Assembly (NCBI RefSeq): GCF_040183065.1
Contig: NC_091132.1
Location: 96,323,606-96,387,605, forward strand
Length of the DNA stretch: 64,000 nt
Origin: Periplaneta americana
Taxonomy: Eukaryota; Arthropoda; Insecta; Blattodea; Blattidae
Direction: 5' to 3'
Shown: piece by piece, positions 31,779-41,925 of the stretch
Numbering within the stretch: the first letter of the stretch is position 1
How the letters are laid out: each line of letters starts with the position of its first letter
Position numbers and translations under genes: made by a program
The notes under the pieces: generated by a model
The model's database searches: none
What the model was told of the DNA's origin: nothing
What the model saw: the letters and a program-made list of their open reading frames with translations, nothing else

Positions 31779-33083
31779 CAGGGAAAAGGATTTGGAGTAT
31801 TATAACAAATGGTGAAACGTAGTATAGATATTTGTAGCTCGGTGACTGTCAAGCGAGCTGCGTCACAGAGCATGGACAAGTACAGGCCACTTCATACAAA
31901 CTTATACGCAGTGTTCCGTAAATGTATTTCAGAATAAACAAATGTTATAGTTTAATGACATATAGTGGCCTACATACATAATCTGCATTTCACTTTGAAC
32001 TACATGTGTTTTTCTTGGCAACCACAAGACACCAATAAACAACATTACAAATATACATAATTAAATATCAATCTCTGCGTCCTCGCGTGGAAATATTGAT
32101 GGCTGATAAACAGTTGTCTTCTGTATGGAACTCGCCTCTGAATATGTAGAACCAAACGAAATGGCCTTTTCAATTAATGCTGTGTTTTGTTGATGAAACA
32201 ATTATTCCTGCTATGCCTTGTTATAATAAACTGTAAATATCATTTTCAAATTTTCTGTTGCAAGGAAGAAAATTTTTTACATGGAAAAACTCCGCTCTAC
32301 ATCTGCAGAGACAATTGGAGAATAAGTACTTGAAACAAGATACGTCAATTAATTCACATGTTCAATGACGTCATTGGGACATGTATTTGTTAGTATATCT
32401 GAAATCCGACTAAGAATACTGTACCCATCATTTTTAATCAAAACTCTATTCATTTTTTCACCAACACGTTTTCCTACTTCACCTTCTATTGCACTCAGTT
32501 TATTTACAATAGTCCTCATAATATTTATTTGCTCAACTAGTTCTACTCCTGACTTCTCTAATCGAATAATGGCATCCGGTAAATATAAAAAAATTTGACT
32601 TATTATCCATGACTTCTTTTTTGATTATTCTATAATTTAGCAGTTCCTGGCTTATTTGAATTGCAGCCGCGTCATCGGGATCGAAAGACTGGACTACTTT
32701 CTTCACAGATTGGAGGTGATGTGCGTAATAATTGCAAGCTTCTAACCATGACCCCCAGCTCTTAAGAACTGGACATGGGAAAGCGACAATTTAGGGAATT
32801 GTTTCCTGAATTTTGATACTCGATCTGGAGCTTTTACAAATATAGTCTTTCAGTTTTGTATTGTTAGTTGGTTTCACTTCCGTCATTGTACCCGCACTTC
32901 ACTACTCTGAACTGCAAACCTGCATGTTGACGTTCTTATGTGACAACTGTCCCATTCACCTGTTGTTGACGTGCAGAGATCTGCGAGTATGTCATGGAGG
33001 GGAGGACTTGGTATAAAGGGTTGTAAACAAATACCTGTGTAGATGCCAATACTAGCTTTTACTACTCCAAATTCCGTTCCCTA
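31779..33083 (-). mobile_element. hAT element copy 1 (1305 bp)
   Basis: Perfect 8-bp target duplication ATGATAAC at 31771-31778 and 33084-33091. Inverted ends CAGGGAAAAGGATTTGGAGT and TAGGGAACGGAATTTGGAGT (complement). The transposase remnant is on the minus strand at 32366-32886. Copy 2 (57797-59174) lies in the opposite orientation 25 kb away. The element carries only a fragment of the transposase gene and must have been moved in trans. Confidence 0.9.
32366..32886 (-). pseudogene. hAT transposase remnant in copy 1
   Basis: The minus strand begins ATG ACG GAA GTG AAA CCA and reads the same region as 57993-58510. Recognisable parts correspond to VLKSWGSWLEACNYYAHHLQ, SFDPDDAAAIQ and, after a frameshift at the T run near 32585-32593, LPDAIIRL and RISDILTNT. 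It is the linker between the hAT RNase H core and the C-terminal dimerisation domain. It lacks the catalytic residues upstream and the dimerisation motif downstream. A 5-bp difference from copy 2 near 32836 shifts the early frame. Confidence 0.75.
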
Positions 33084-33091
33084 ATGATAAC

Positions 33092-33984
33092 GTTACACAA
33101 TTTGTGTGTTTTTGGAAAATATAATTTCAATTAATACTCCGCCATAAATGTTGTAACTAAAACTTTGTGCATCCCTCGTGTTTATCGTACGGCTCGTCCT
33201 CCCCCACACGTTACTTGTTTACGTTTTACTGTGCCTATACGAGACGCTCTACTGTACTTACATATACACTTGCATTCATGAATGTAGACCTGTACATTTC
33301 TATAAATATGCACTTATACTAGAATACATACACACATATAGACGCAAGTCTTCTTCGAATTATTTGATAAGATTTCGATAAATGTTACCACATAGCCATC
33401 GCAGTAGCTTTTTAATAGAATTTTAAATTATTATTTTAGAAAAAAGTACCGCCGAGCAAATACAATCACGTTTAAGTAAAATGTCTTCATACAACAAGCA
33501 TTTTAAACAAAATCAAGAACTTTCGTTCGTAAATCTTTGCACCTTATTTCACATTCAGAGTTCTCCCTTGTAGACAAGTCGAGTATGCAATGCGCCACAC
33601 TGTAGTAGTCATTTGTATGCTGGAAGCTTTCCAATTGATCAACGATTGTGCGTGGAACAATAGAAGGAATCGCCATGGCGTGGGAACTGTGACTGTGGTG
33701 GTCATAAAGTCAATCCGGTTTATTGGCTGGTCTTTCTGTCTTGTTTATTTTGGTAGCGAGCGAATTCTTCTGACAGAGGAACAATGATACAAAACATGGA
33801 CGAGGGAACTGTCTTTTACTTTTTTTTTAATATTGAAACGTTTAAAGTTTTTAGATGAGATCTACGTACTTATTTGGAGTTTAAGTTCTTTGTCTGTTTA
33901 TAAATTATTTTAAGCAGCAACAGACTTACACTCAACAATTCATATTGATTAAAAATAGAACCAAATTACTTAGTCTATCCTATA
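33092..33984. other. Unassigned sequence
   Basis: No element ends or gene motifs. Short frames of ~65 codons look random. Confidence 0.4.
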
Positions 33985-34130
33985 CTACTTCACTCCACTC
34001 CAGTCCAGTTCAATTCATTCCATTGCATTGCACTCTACTCCTCTCCGCTCCAGTTCACTTCACTCACTCCGCTCCATTGCACTACACTGCCCTGCACTGT
34101 ACTCCACTCCACTTCGCTGTATTCTACCGT
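33985..34130. repeat. Pentameric satellite, left part
   Basis: Degenerate 5-bp repeat based on CACTC/CATTC (cactccactccagtccagtt…). Interrupted by a SINE at 34131-34379 and continued at 34380-34760. Confidence 0.85.
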
Positions 34131-34379
34131 ACTGTCGGCTAAGGCGTTTGTCTGCTGATCCCGAGTTGCACTCGGGCGTGGGATCGATTCCCGCGAGGAC
34201 TGATTATCTGGTTGGATTTTTCCGAGGGTTTTCCCAACCGTAAGACGAATGTCAGGTAATATATGACGAATTCTCGGCGTCATCTCGTCAAGTACCATCT
34301 CGCTATCACCAATCCCATCGACGCTAAATAACTGAGTAGTTGATACAGCATCGTTAGATAACCAACTAAAACAAAAATC
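34131..34379 (+). mobile_element. tRNA-derived SINE, copy 2
   Basis: Same family as 29550-29796: head tcggctaaggcgtttgtctg, B box GGATCGATTCCCG, body ggatttttccgagggttttc-ccaaccgtaag, tail ctaaataactgagtagttga…gttagataaccaac. Inserted into the pentamer satellite. Confidence 0.9.
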
Positions 34380-34760
34380 TGCCGCACTTCATCCATTACA
34401 CTGCGTTATAATCCATTCCATTCACTCAATTCCACTTCACTGCACTGCAGTCTACTCTTCTCTTTGCACTGCATTCTACTCCAGTTCGTTCCACTTCACT
34501 CTGTCTACTACACTACACTGTACTCCAAGCACTGCATTTACTTCTCTCCACTCCACTCCACTCTATTGCACTGCACTGCATTCCACTTCAGTCCACTCCA
34601 CTTCATCCAGTCCCATCTTATTCAGCGTCGTCCCATCCCAATCCGTCCAATAAACACGCCACCTCGCTCGATAGCACTGAGTCTGTATTCCGCCATTTCA
34701 CCCGATTCTTCCACTTCGTTTCACTCCAATCCATACAGTTTCACTTCACCTCATCTCACT
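34380..34760. repeat. Pentameric satellite, right part
   Basis: Continuation of the CACTC-type pentamer array (ccactccactccactctattgc…), more degenerate toward the right end. Confidence 0.8.
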
Positions 34761-35241
34761 CTACGTCTCCCATATTTAACTTTGTCCTAATTTAACACAA
34801 TAATACATGCTGATCCATACGACCAATACGGGTTGACCTCTTCCCCCCTTCAACTTCTTTCGAGAAGGTTCTGGTGATGCTGCGAAATATCGTTTTTGAT
34901 ATTTTTGAGGAACAACACCAGGGATGCACTTGAGGCGGACAAGGTCACAGTTGGGGATTTTCTCAGGGTTCTCCCGTTTTTCCCCATATTAGGCATTTAC
35001 ATCATTCCGTCACCATTTCTCCATTTCGTCATCATTCCATAGCATTCCCCGATCGCCGGATGGCGACGGACGGAAGGGGCTAGCCTAAGGACGAGGGGGG
35101 TTGCCTGCTCGACACCTGTGTACGCAGCGAATCTTAGTGTAGTCATATTATTGCCATGTATTGAAGTACATATGATATTTCCGTTTAGGAATTCTGCGTT
35201 ATCATTAGATTTCGAGATTTCGGACCCAATAGAGCAGTTCA
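34761..35241. other. Spacer with a fragment of the tRNA-headed repeat
   Basis: 35145-35205 matches the hairpin part of the 390-bp repeat (gaagtacatatgatatttcc…gaattctgcgttatcat). The rest is unassigned. Confidence 0.5.
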
Positions 35242-35778
35242 GTGGGAAATCCGCATAACGGCGTAATGAGTATAGTGTTAAAGCGTACAGTGTACTGTAG
35301 AATGAATGCCAACAAATACGCAAAGGAAAACACTCTGGATTTGAAGGTTCTGACGAATAATTTGGTTTTCATACAAACCCATTTTGAAACTGTGTCTGAA
35401 ACTATTACATGGTTAGAAAAGTCAGAGCAAGAGATGCCGAAAGCCCTCAAATTAATTGAGGAAATGACACAGAGAATTAATGAGACACCAAGTACACCGG
35501 TTACTGAACGTGTAAAACAGAAGTGGAAATCAATTTTATGTAAAAATAACGGATATGGAACATTGTGTAATATAAACAGTAAATTAGTGGATATAGAGTC
35601 ACCCGAGAATAAAGGACTGTCTTCTAGAGACTGCAATGATGTTAGATTTTTTTTCGTTTTGCTCCTATCAAAGCGCAGCTTTTCACAGTACAAACTGTGT
35701 TTGTCAGATAAGCGAAAAAGATATACGTTTGAGATACTGAAAATATATCTTTTAGTACATTGCAATTCGGTACTGTAA
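35242..35778 (+). pseudogene. hAT transposase C-terminal fragment with dimerisation motif
   Basis: A 178-codon frame covering the end of a hAT transposase. Residues 34-120 (LKVLTNNLVFIQTHFETVSE, WLEKSEQEMPKALKLIEEMT, NNGYGTLCNIN) form the helical linker. RSFSQYKLCLSDKRKRYTFE followed by ILKIYLLVHCNS is the hAT dimerisation motif, which in homologues reads VERSFSxYKxxLxDxRxxFTFENLK. Just before it, FFFVLLLSK replaces the expected F-FAPI-S-DVE; the residues FRFAPI lie in another frame, so a small deletion with frameshift occurred there. The catalytic N-terminal part is missing. It is related to, but not a copy of, the hAT remnants at 32366 and 57993. The long minus-strand frame opposite it is a shadow. 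Confidence 0.8.
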
Positions 35779-36130
35779 CTGCACTTCCTAAGGACGACCA
35801 ATAGGATAAATGAAGAAATTAAAATTGCTACAGGTTTATTTCCACCATTAACACTGTGTATAATTAAACATAAATGCTTATAAAAGACAGGAGAATAAAT
35901 GCTTTTCACATTCTTTTGACATTGTCATTGTGTAATGTATATTTACTTCCAGAATGTATACTGTACATATGTATATATGTTTCCCAATACTACCGTACTC
36001 TACTCTAAATAGCAACGTTGTTACCTCAACACATCTCTACCTTTCACTACCTGCAGCGAGTCAACAACCTACAGTACATGCACAGTAAACTTATTGTATC
36101 GGGTCCCAAGTCTCGAAGCCTGGTTATCAT
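35779..36130. other. Unassigned sequence
   Basis: AT-rich spacer, no signature. Confidence 0.4.
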
Positions 36131-36168
36131 AATATAATCAAGGATCGGTGGAACGGAGAAAAATTCTC

Positions 36169-36239
36169 TCCGGCACCGGGATTCGAACCCGGGTTTTCAG
36201 CTCTACGTGCTGACGCTCTATCCACTAAACCATACTGGA
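36169..36239 (-). tRNA. Repeat-borne pseudo-tRNA, unit 1
   Basis: Same tRNA-like fold as 23611-23681: anticodon arm CAGC-ACGTAGA-GCTG and perfect T arm CCGGGTTCGAATCCCGG. The acceptor stem has mismatches (TCCAGTAT against TGCCGGA). A derived Pol III head, not a host tRNA gene. Confidence 0.45.
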
Positions 36240-36558
36240 TTCCAATTCCGATGCGGGATTGAATCCTCTCAGTTTAAGCTTCACCTCTTAGTTTTGCTAT
36301 AGTGGCCAACCTTCATGCACTGTATCACAGATGTGTGACAGTGGCACAATGTCCAACACACTAATGTGCAGAGGTGCACTCATTTCGAGTGACTAAGTGG
36401 CCGGGATCCGACGGAATGAGTGAGGGCCGTCTGAAATCACCAAGTGATTATTATACGCATATCATATTATTCCATGTACCGAAGTACATATGATATTTTC
36501 GTGCAGGAATTCTGCGTTATCATATGATGAAGGATCGGTGGAGCGGAGAAAAATTCTC

Positions 36559-36629
36559 TCTGGCACTGGGATTCGAACCCGAGTTTTCAGCTCAACGTGC
36601 TGACGCTCTATCCATTATATCATACTGGA
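36559..36629 (-). tRNA. Repeat-borne pseudo-tRNA, unit 2
   Basis: Second unit, 390 bp away. The anticodon loop reads ACGTTGA and the T arm has a mismatch (CTCGGGTTCGAATCCCAG). More degenerate than unit 1. Confidence 0.4.
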
Positions 36630-36837
36630 TTCCAATTCCGATGCCGGATTGAATCCTCTCAGTTTAAGCTCCACCTCTTAGTTCCCCTTTAGTGGCCAAC
36701 CCTCATGCACTGTGTCACAGATGTTTGTTGGATAGTAAACACATGTCATACTTTGACACGTGTCCGGTGAACCACTGAAGAACTGTCATTAAGATTTAAA
36801 ATTTAAAAAAAGGAGTGTCTTTGTGCTACTAATATAT

Positions 36838-37736
36838 TAGGTCGTTCAAATGAAATCCGACCATCGCTTATAAAAAAATTAAACTTATTTCTTAATGCTC
36901 GCCGCGGTTAACACACTTCTCTCACTGTGATATGAGGTGACGGACACCGACTTCATAGTATCCCTGTGGCCTCCAGGTGAACCAAAGCATAACAACACTT
37001 TGCACCGCTTCTTTCGTTGGAAATGTGGTTTCAGAATCTTGAAATTTCCAAAAATATAGCAATCACAAGCAGATAAGTCTGGTCTGTAAGGAGTGTGGTA
37101 GTTTTTCCTAGCGAAACCTTTGCAACTAGTCCCTTGTTGATCCGGTGGCGTCAACTTGAGCATCATGGAGTAAAATCACTCTTCTTGCCAAAAAGCTGGG
37201 CGTTCATTTTTTATGCTCTGTCTAATTGTAAGGTGCCTGAGACTGTTCGGATAGGGCAGGCCAAGCTCTAGAAATTCCACTATCAATGAACCTCAATAAC
37301 CGAATAATCGAAAAAACGATAACGCGATTTTCCCTGCACTTTCTTTCAACTTGAGCTTTTTGGGCCAGGAGATCCTGTATGTTTCCATTCCATGTCAGAC
37401 AGTGGCTGGAGTGTTGCTGAAAATTATGACATCAGGACTCGTCTCTTGTCACAATGCGTTGAAAAAACTGATCGCCTTCCTCTTGACATCGTTTGAGATT
37501 CTGTTACAGATTGTTAGACGTTTGGTTTTCTGCTTAGCAGTTAGGGAGTGTGGCATCCACTGCACATAAATTTTGCAATACTGCACGTATTTGCAGAGAA
37601 TATTATGGATACTTTCCTGACTGATATTCAGCAATAAACTCAGTTCGCTTATTCTTATTCTCCTGTTTAGGATAGGGATGAAAAAGTGTACTGTGGCACA
37701 CGTGTCGCATCCCTTCCTTTTACCCCCACACGTCAT
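36838..37736 (-). pseudogene. Decayed mariner transposase
   Basis: The minus strand carries, in several frames, the motif order of a mariner transposase. RRIRISELSLLLNISQESIH is the second helix-turn-helix; MPHSLTAKQKTKR corresponds to the K-L-T-QK--R block; ISFFNALVTRDES carries the first catalytic D (TGDESW in active copies). Farther on, YRPDLSACDCYIFGNFK corresponds to YSPDLAPCDYHLF with the third D, and HFQRKK follows. The DD34D group is the likely affiliation. The second D region is not readable. Frameshifts and stops are numerous. The left edge (ttaggtcgttcaaatgaaat) may be the remnant of an inverted terminal repeat. Confidence 0.75.
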
Positions 37737-37740
37737 TGGA

Positions 37741-38368
37741 TATGGCAGAGAGAAAGGAAATATGAATGCAGTGTGCTTGCGGACGTCACAGATAGCCCAC
37801 GTATTTCAAGGTCGGGGGCTTGTGGACGGGGAACAAACTCTTTCCCCATGCTTCCATCCCTCTCTTCCCCGTTCTGCAACCCTGATCTAGGACAAGAACA
37901 TGTTAAATTGAGCTTGGAGTAATTGACTCGAGAGCTTGTCTTTGTCGGGGATTGTCCTGTAGTGATGTTCGGCGGGAACGAAACCGAACACACCAATCTT
38001 TTACAGCTGATTTTCTTAGGCGTGACTCTCTATTGGCTTGGCTTGGCTTTTACGTTGGCTGGACCCGGGATGGGTCCGGATACTTAGGCACTGTTTGGTC
38101 CATTGCGCGCCCTTATATGCAGTGATTGTCCAAGTCCCATGGTAGGCTGGATGGCATTCGTAAATCCGACGCTGACATGTGGGCAATCCTGCCTGACCTC
38201 TGATACAGCCAGATCCCGACTTCACGGGCGAGTAGCCTGATAAGCCCTTGGAGCCCGGGGCCTAAGCCCTTCTTGATTAGCCGACGATGATAGGCCATCC
38301 TGCCTTAACCCCCGATAGTGTCAGGTCCCGTCCGCATACGAGCAGCCTGATAAGCCCCAGGAACATAT
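37741..38368. other. GC-richer stretch with a tandem duplication
   Basis: From ~38180 to 38362 two ~110-bp segments are similar, each with a cctgcctgacc/cctgccttaac start, a cagatcccg/caggtcccg centre and an agcctgataagccc end. No coding motif. The stretch is cut by the TIR element at 38369. Confidence 0.5.
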
Positions 38369-39502
38369 GGGCTATTCCATATGAAATCGATCAGTAAAAA
38401 ACCTCGCATTTTTTAATACTCTAATTATTTCCCTGTTTATGCAAGGTGCTGAGGAGAGTGCATTTTCAAAAATATACTATCGAAAGTCAAACGGTTTTCG
38501 TACTATTGAGCGACAAATTTAGCGTATTTTATAAAAAACAAGCCTCTTTCAGCGCTCAGAACTCTGGAACCATTTACTGTAGAACATTAAACGGGAGCTC
38601 ATTTTGAAGCTGACATTTAGTAGGTTATGATAAGAAGTAATACTTATTTTTATTATGTACAGAGAGACAGATAATCTGATTTTACTTACTTTAAGGTTTT
38701 TTGCCCATTTGTAAAAATGTAAAAAATATCGAGAAAAAACCTTGCATTATTAAGAGCGATTCGGCATTCTTTGCTTAGTGGCTCGACAATAAGTTTCGAC
38801 GGTATTAAATAAATTATTTTCACACGCCTAGACTTTAACGGCGCAGTACCCCACACACTGGCCGAGAGCTGAAGATAAGCGAGCATTGGGCGTCATTTTA
38901 CTCCTGTGTGTATGAAAACTTGTGATAAAGCTAGCCCAGCCATGACTGCTAGACGACACATAACGTGTTTGTCTCCTGGCCTTGCTTGTCTCGACTACCT
39001 ACAGTCAGCTGGTTAGTTCACGCGCGTACTATTTATTTTCTTTATTTGATATTTTCAATACTTTCTTATCAACGGTGCGGGGTAAAAAATATGTGTTTAT
39101 TTGTACTTTCAATGCGGAATCTAACCATATATTTTAAAAATATTTTTTTTCGTGGGCAAAGGCGTCTTAATGAAGAAAAATCTAATTTTCTCCATTTCCA
39201 TAAAAACTAAGAAAAACTGTTTACATGTCAATATAAACTTTAATTTCTCAGCATCAAAATAAACCATGATTTTGATCTTTGGGTGAAAGGGTTTCGGAGC
39301 CACAACAGTTTAAAGTTGCTAATTTTATGAAAATACGATAAATTTAAATATTTTTAATTTAAACACTATGAAGTTCTGATGCCTCAAACTTTGCACAAAG
39401 TATTGTATCACAGGTGTCAACGGACAGAAAAAGTTTCATTGTATTTAAAAATTGAAAGGCCACTTTTCTCTATATTTCGGTCGATTTGAGATAGAATAGC
39501 CC
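38369..39502. mobile_element. 1134-bp TIR element of unknown family, copy 1
   Basis: Ends GGGCTATTCCATATGAAATC and the complement of GGGCTATTCTATCTCAAATC. The flanks share ATAT (38365-38368 and 39503-39506), a possible 4-bp target duplication. The interior is AT-rich without a transposase. A nearly identical copy begins at 63235. I cannot place it in a superfamily. Confidence 0.7.
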
Positions 39503-39534
39503 ATATGAACATCGGGAACGCGTACTACCCCTAA

Positions 39535-39745
39535 GATTTCACCCCAGCCTATTTTTACTATTGCAGATGATAGATGAAATGAGAATGAGGTGGAGAGTAT
39601 TGGTGGAATGATACAAGGAAACAGGAGTACCCCGATAAAAACTCTCTGCAATTTCTGCTTTGTTCATCACAAATTCCATCACGACCTGGTTAGGGATCGA
39701 ACCTGAGTCGCCTGGATGGAAGGCCAGCGCGCTATCACGTTACAT
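39535..39745 (-). mobile_element. tRNA-derived SINE, second family
   Basis: The minus strand has an A-box-like gtgatagcgcgctggcc, a B box GGTTCGATCCC, and a body rich in gaatgagaatgaggtgg-type sequence with gaacaaagcagaaatt. Layout and head match an insect SINE type I know, with the head at the right. End points approximate. Confidence 0.6.
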
Positions 39746-40429
39746 ACAGTCGCGTTATGTGTCTCCATAGACTGCAACCATTCTGCGATGCATTTCAGCA
39801 GGTGTACGCTCTTCTGCAATCCAAAGAACAAACTACAGCATGCTGTTCACTTTTGGACGCTTCCATCTTGTACCATTCGTATTTCTTTTTTCATTTCAAA
39901 CTCACCTACCAATGGAAAATATTTAACCAATTTTGCCAATATTCCTTGAGCGAACTCCGAACGACACTTCTATTGCACATAGTAAACTTTAACATATTTT
40001 CATTTGAAGTAGCCACATACATCTACAGGGACATCATTTTATTTTTACTAACATTTCTAATATTAACCTGGCTATACCTTTGGATCAACGGTTGAGAACC
40101 GGAAACACCGTTTGCTACCCTTTCCACGACTGGAGTTCGATGATACTGGAGTAATATACAAACAAATCCATTTACTATGTATAGGAGGGAAGAAAAGTAG
40201 TTCATCCATTTACGTAAACTAGGAAATATCACGCTTTTGACTTTGATAATTTTCATTAGGTTTTTGTTTAATCAAAATGTAGTACAGTATTAACAATGAT
40301 GTTTTTACTCACGAACTGAGCTGTCCATGCGGACGTATTCATTATGCAGTGTATATTATACTGTCTACAGCACATTAGCGTACACTATTACAAAATGAAG
40401 TTAAATTGAAAAATAATCATAATATGGAT

Positions 40430-40505
40430 ATTTAAACACATTTTTTAAATGGTGGCCGTTCATTTCGATACAGGCTTCAGTTCTAATGTGTGTAATTCCA
40501 ATTAC
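40430..40505 (-). pseudogene. Possible C-terminal tail of a Tc1/mariner-like transposase
   Basis: Minus-strand reading RTEACIEMNGHHLKN resembles the closing R-xACIxxxGGHFEHLL of insect DDE transposases. Only about 20 codons, so weak. Confidence 0.35.
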
Positions 40506-41891
40506 CAGTTTCGTCCTTCGTACTAGTAACTCATGTTGAAATAATTATGTACTTACTCTGTAAAAGAGTTCCTTACGTATTGTACATTCAATCTTCACTT
40601 CTGCCCGATCCGAAAAGATAAAATTACTCAGACATGGTATCTATTGTCCGTCCAAGTGGTTATGTCGCAGGGTCGTAGAAAGGGGGGAAATCACGTGACA
40701 GTTAACTACTTAACGAGGCTCTTTTATTGAAGTTATTTTAAACAGTTGTATGGGTATAATATTACGGAGACGTCCAATTCCTAACAGAAGTTAATGTTCT
40801 CAGAAAAGAGCTAAGGCAGCCCAGCCACTAGCCTTTACAGAGGGGCGAATAGAAGCAGGTGGGGAAAACCGGAATGCGACGTAGGCAAATGGACGACAGT
40901 ACCTGTGCGAAAATGATACAATATTGAAAGCTCTTTCGTCACTGGAAAACGCGAACATATTTTTGGAACGTACTGTTTACTATGACCGTAAGGCTACTAT
41001 GACTGTATATGCAGTCTTGGATCTGTGTGGAGGATGGTTGAACGTCATTAGTAGAAGGGGTGGGAGTGAAGTACATTAAAAAACTCAGGTACAGTAAAAA
41101 TTGAAGTAAATATAAAATGATGTCCCTGTACATCATGGTTTATATCATATTTAAGTATCGATTTTCGTAAAGAGAAAAATATTAAGAACGATTGATATAC
41201 GTAATAATGTAAAATTATATTTTGTTTTCGATTTTACCCCTAAGCCATTTTCTATAACCCGAGAATTAAGACATTTGACTTTATTTATAAACTGTAAGTT
41301 TTAATTTTTCCCTAAATTGTATATAAATATAACAAACGTTGTAATTCTTATATAAGACAAAACCACGTACAAGTTCACTATTAAATATTCTGAAACGTTG
41401 GAAGAGAATAAATGTCTTACTAAATCCTACACATGCGAGATTCCGCCCGGAACTGACAGCTTCTTTGAAACCTCCTCTCCGGTCATTCTCCTAATAGATC
41501 TCCTGAGGATGTGATATAGATCCTGCATTCCGACCACACGTGTTCCGTGTCCCGGATGACCCATTCTGCTACGTCGGGCACATGATAATACCCCGCCCAT
41601 CTCAAACCGGGTGAGATAATGGAACCTGTGGGCACTTGAGGAGCCAGCCCCCAGAATGATGCTCTGTTATCAAACATTGTCCTTGTCTACTGTGTCTACG
41701 CCGTCTACGGTATGACCGTCTTTTTCAGGACACACAGCCGCTGGTTATCATTGTTACTGCTAAGTACGATAGAAGGACTGAGGAATAAGATTAAGATACG
41801 ACGTAATGTTTTTTCTCTATTTTTCTGGCAAGAGAACGCGATCTACTTGGCATTATAACGCTCAAATAAGTAAGAATAATTTTCTGAGACA

Positions 41892-41925
41892 CGATGGATG
41901 GATGGATGGATGGATGGATGGATGA
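41892..41925. repeat. (GGAT)n microsatellite
   Basis: About eight GATG units. Confidence 0.95.

Larger units (their letters stand above)
36131..36725 (-). repeat. Tandem 390-bp repeat with tRNA-like heads (about 1.5 units)
   Basis: The block aggatcggtgga recurs at exactly 390-bp spacing (36141 and 36531). Each unit holds, on the minus strand, the tRNA-like segment, a gagagaatttttctccg mini-hairpin, the gaagtacatatgatattt hairpin arm and the tccgtcggatcccggcca block. A single copy lies at 23399-23705 (+). Confidence 0.85.

Noticed and set aside
35205-35909. 234-codon minus-strand frame
   Set aside because: Lies opposite the hAT C-terminal frame, which shows recognisable dimerisation motifs. 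The minus frame is a shadow.
41483-41677. 64-codon minus frame in a GC-richer patch
   Set aside because: Composition is suggestive, but I recognise no motif and no neighbouring element, so it was left unassigned.
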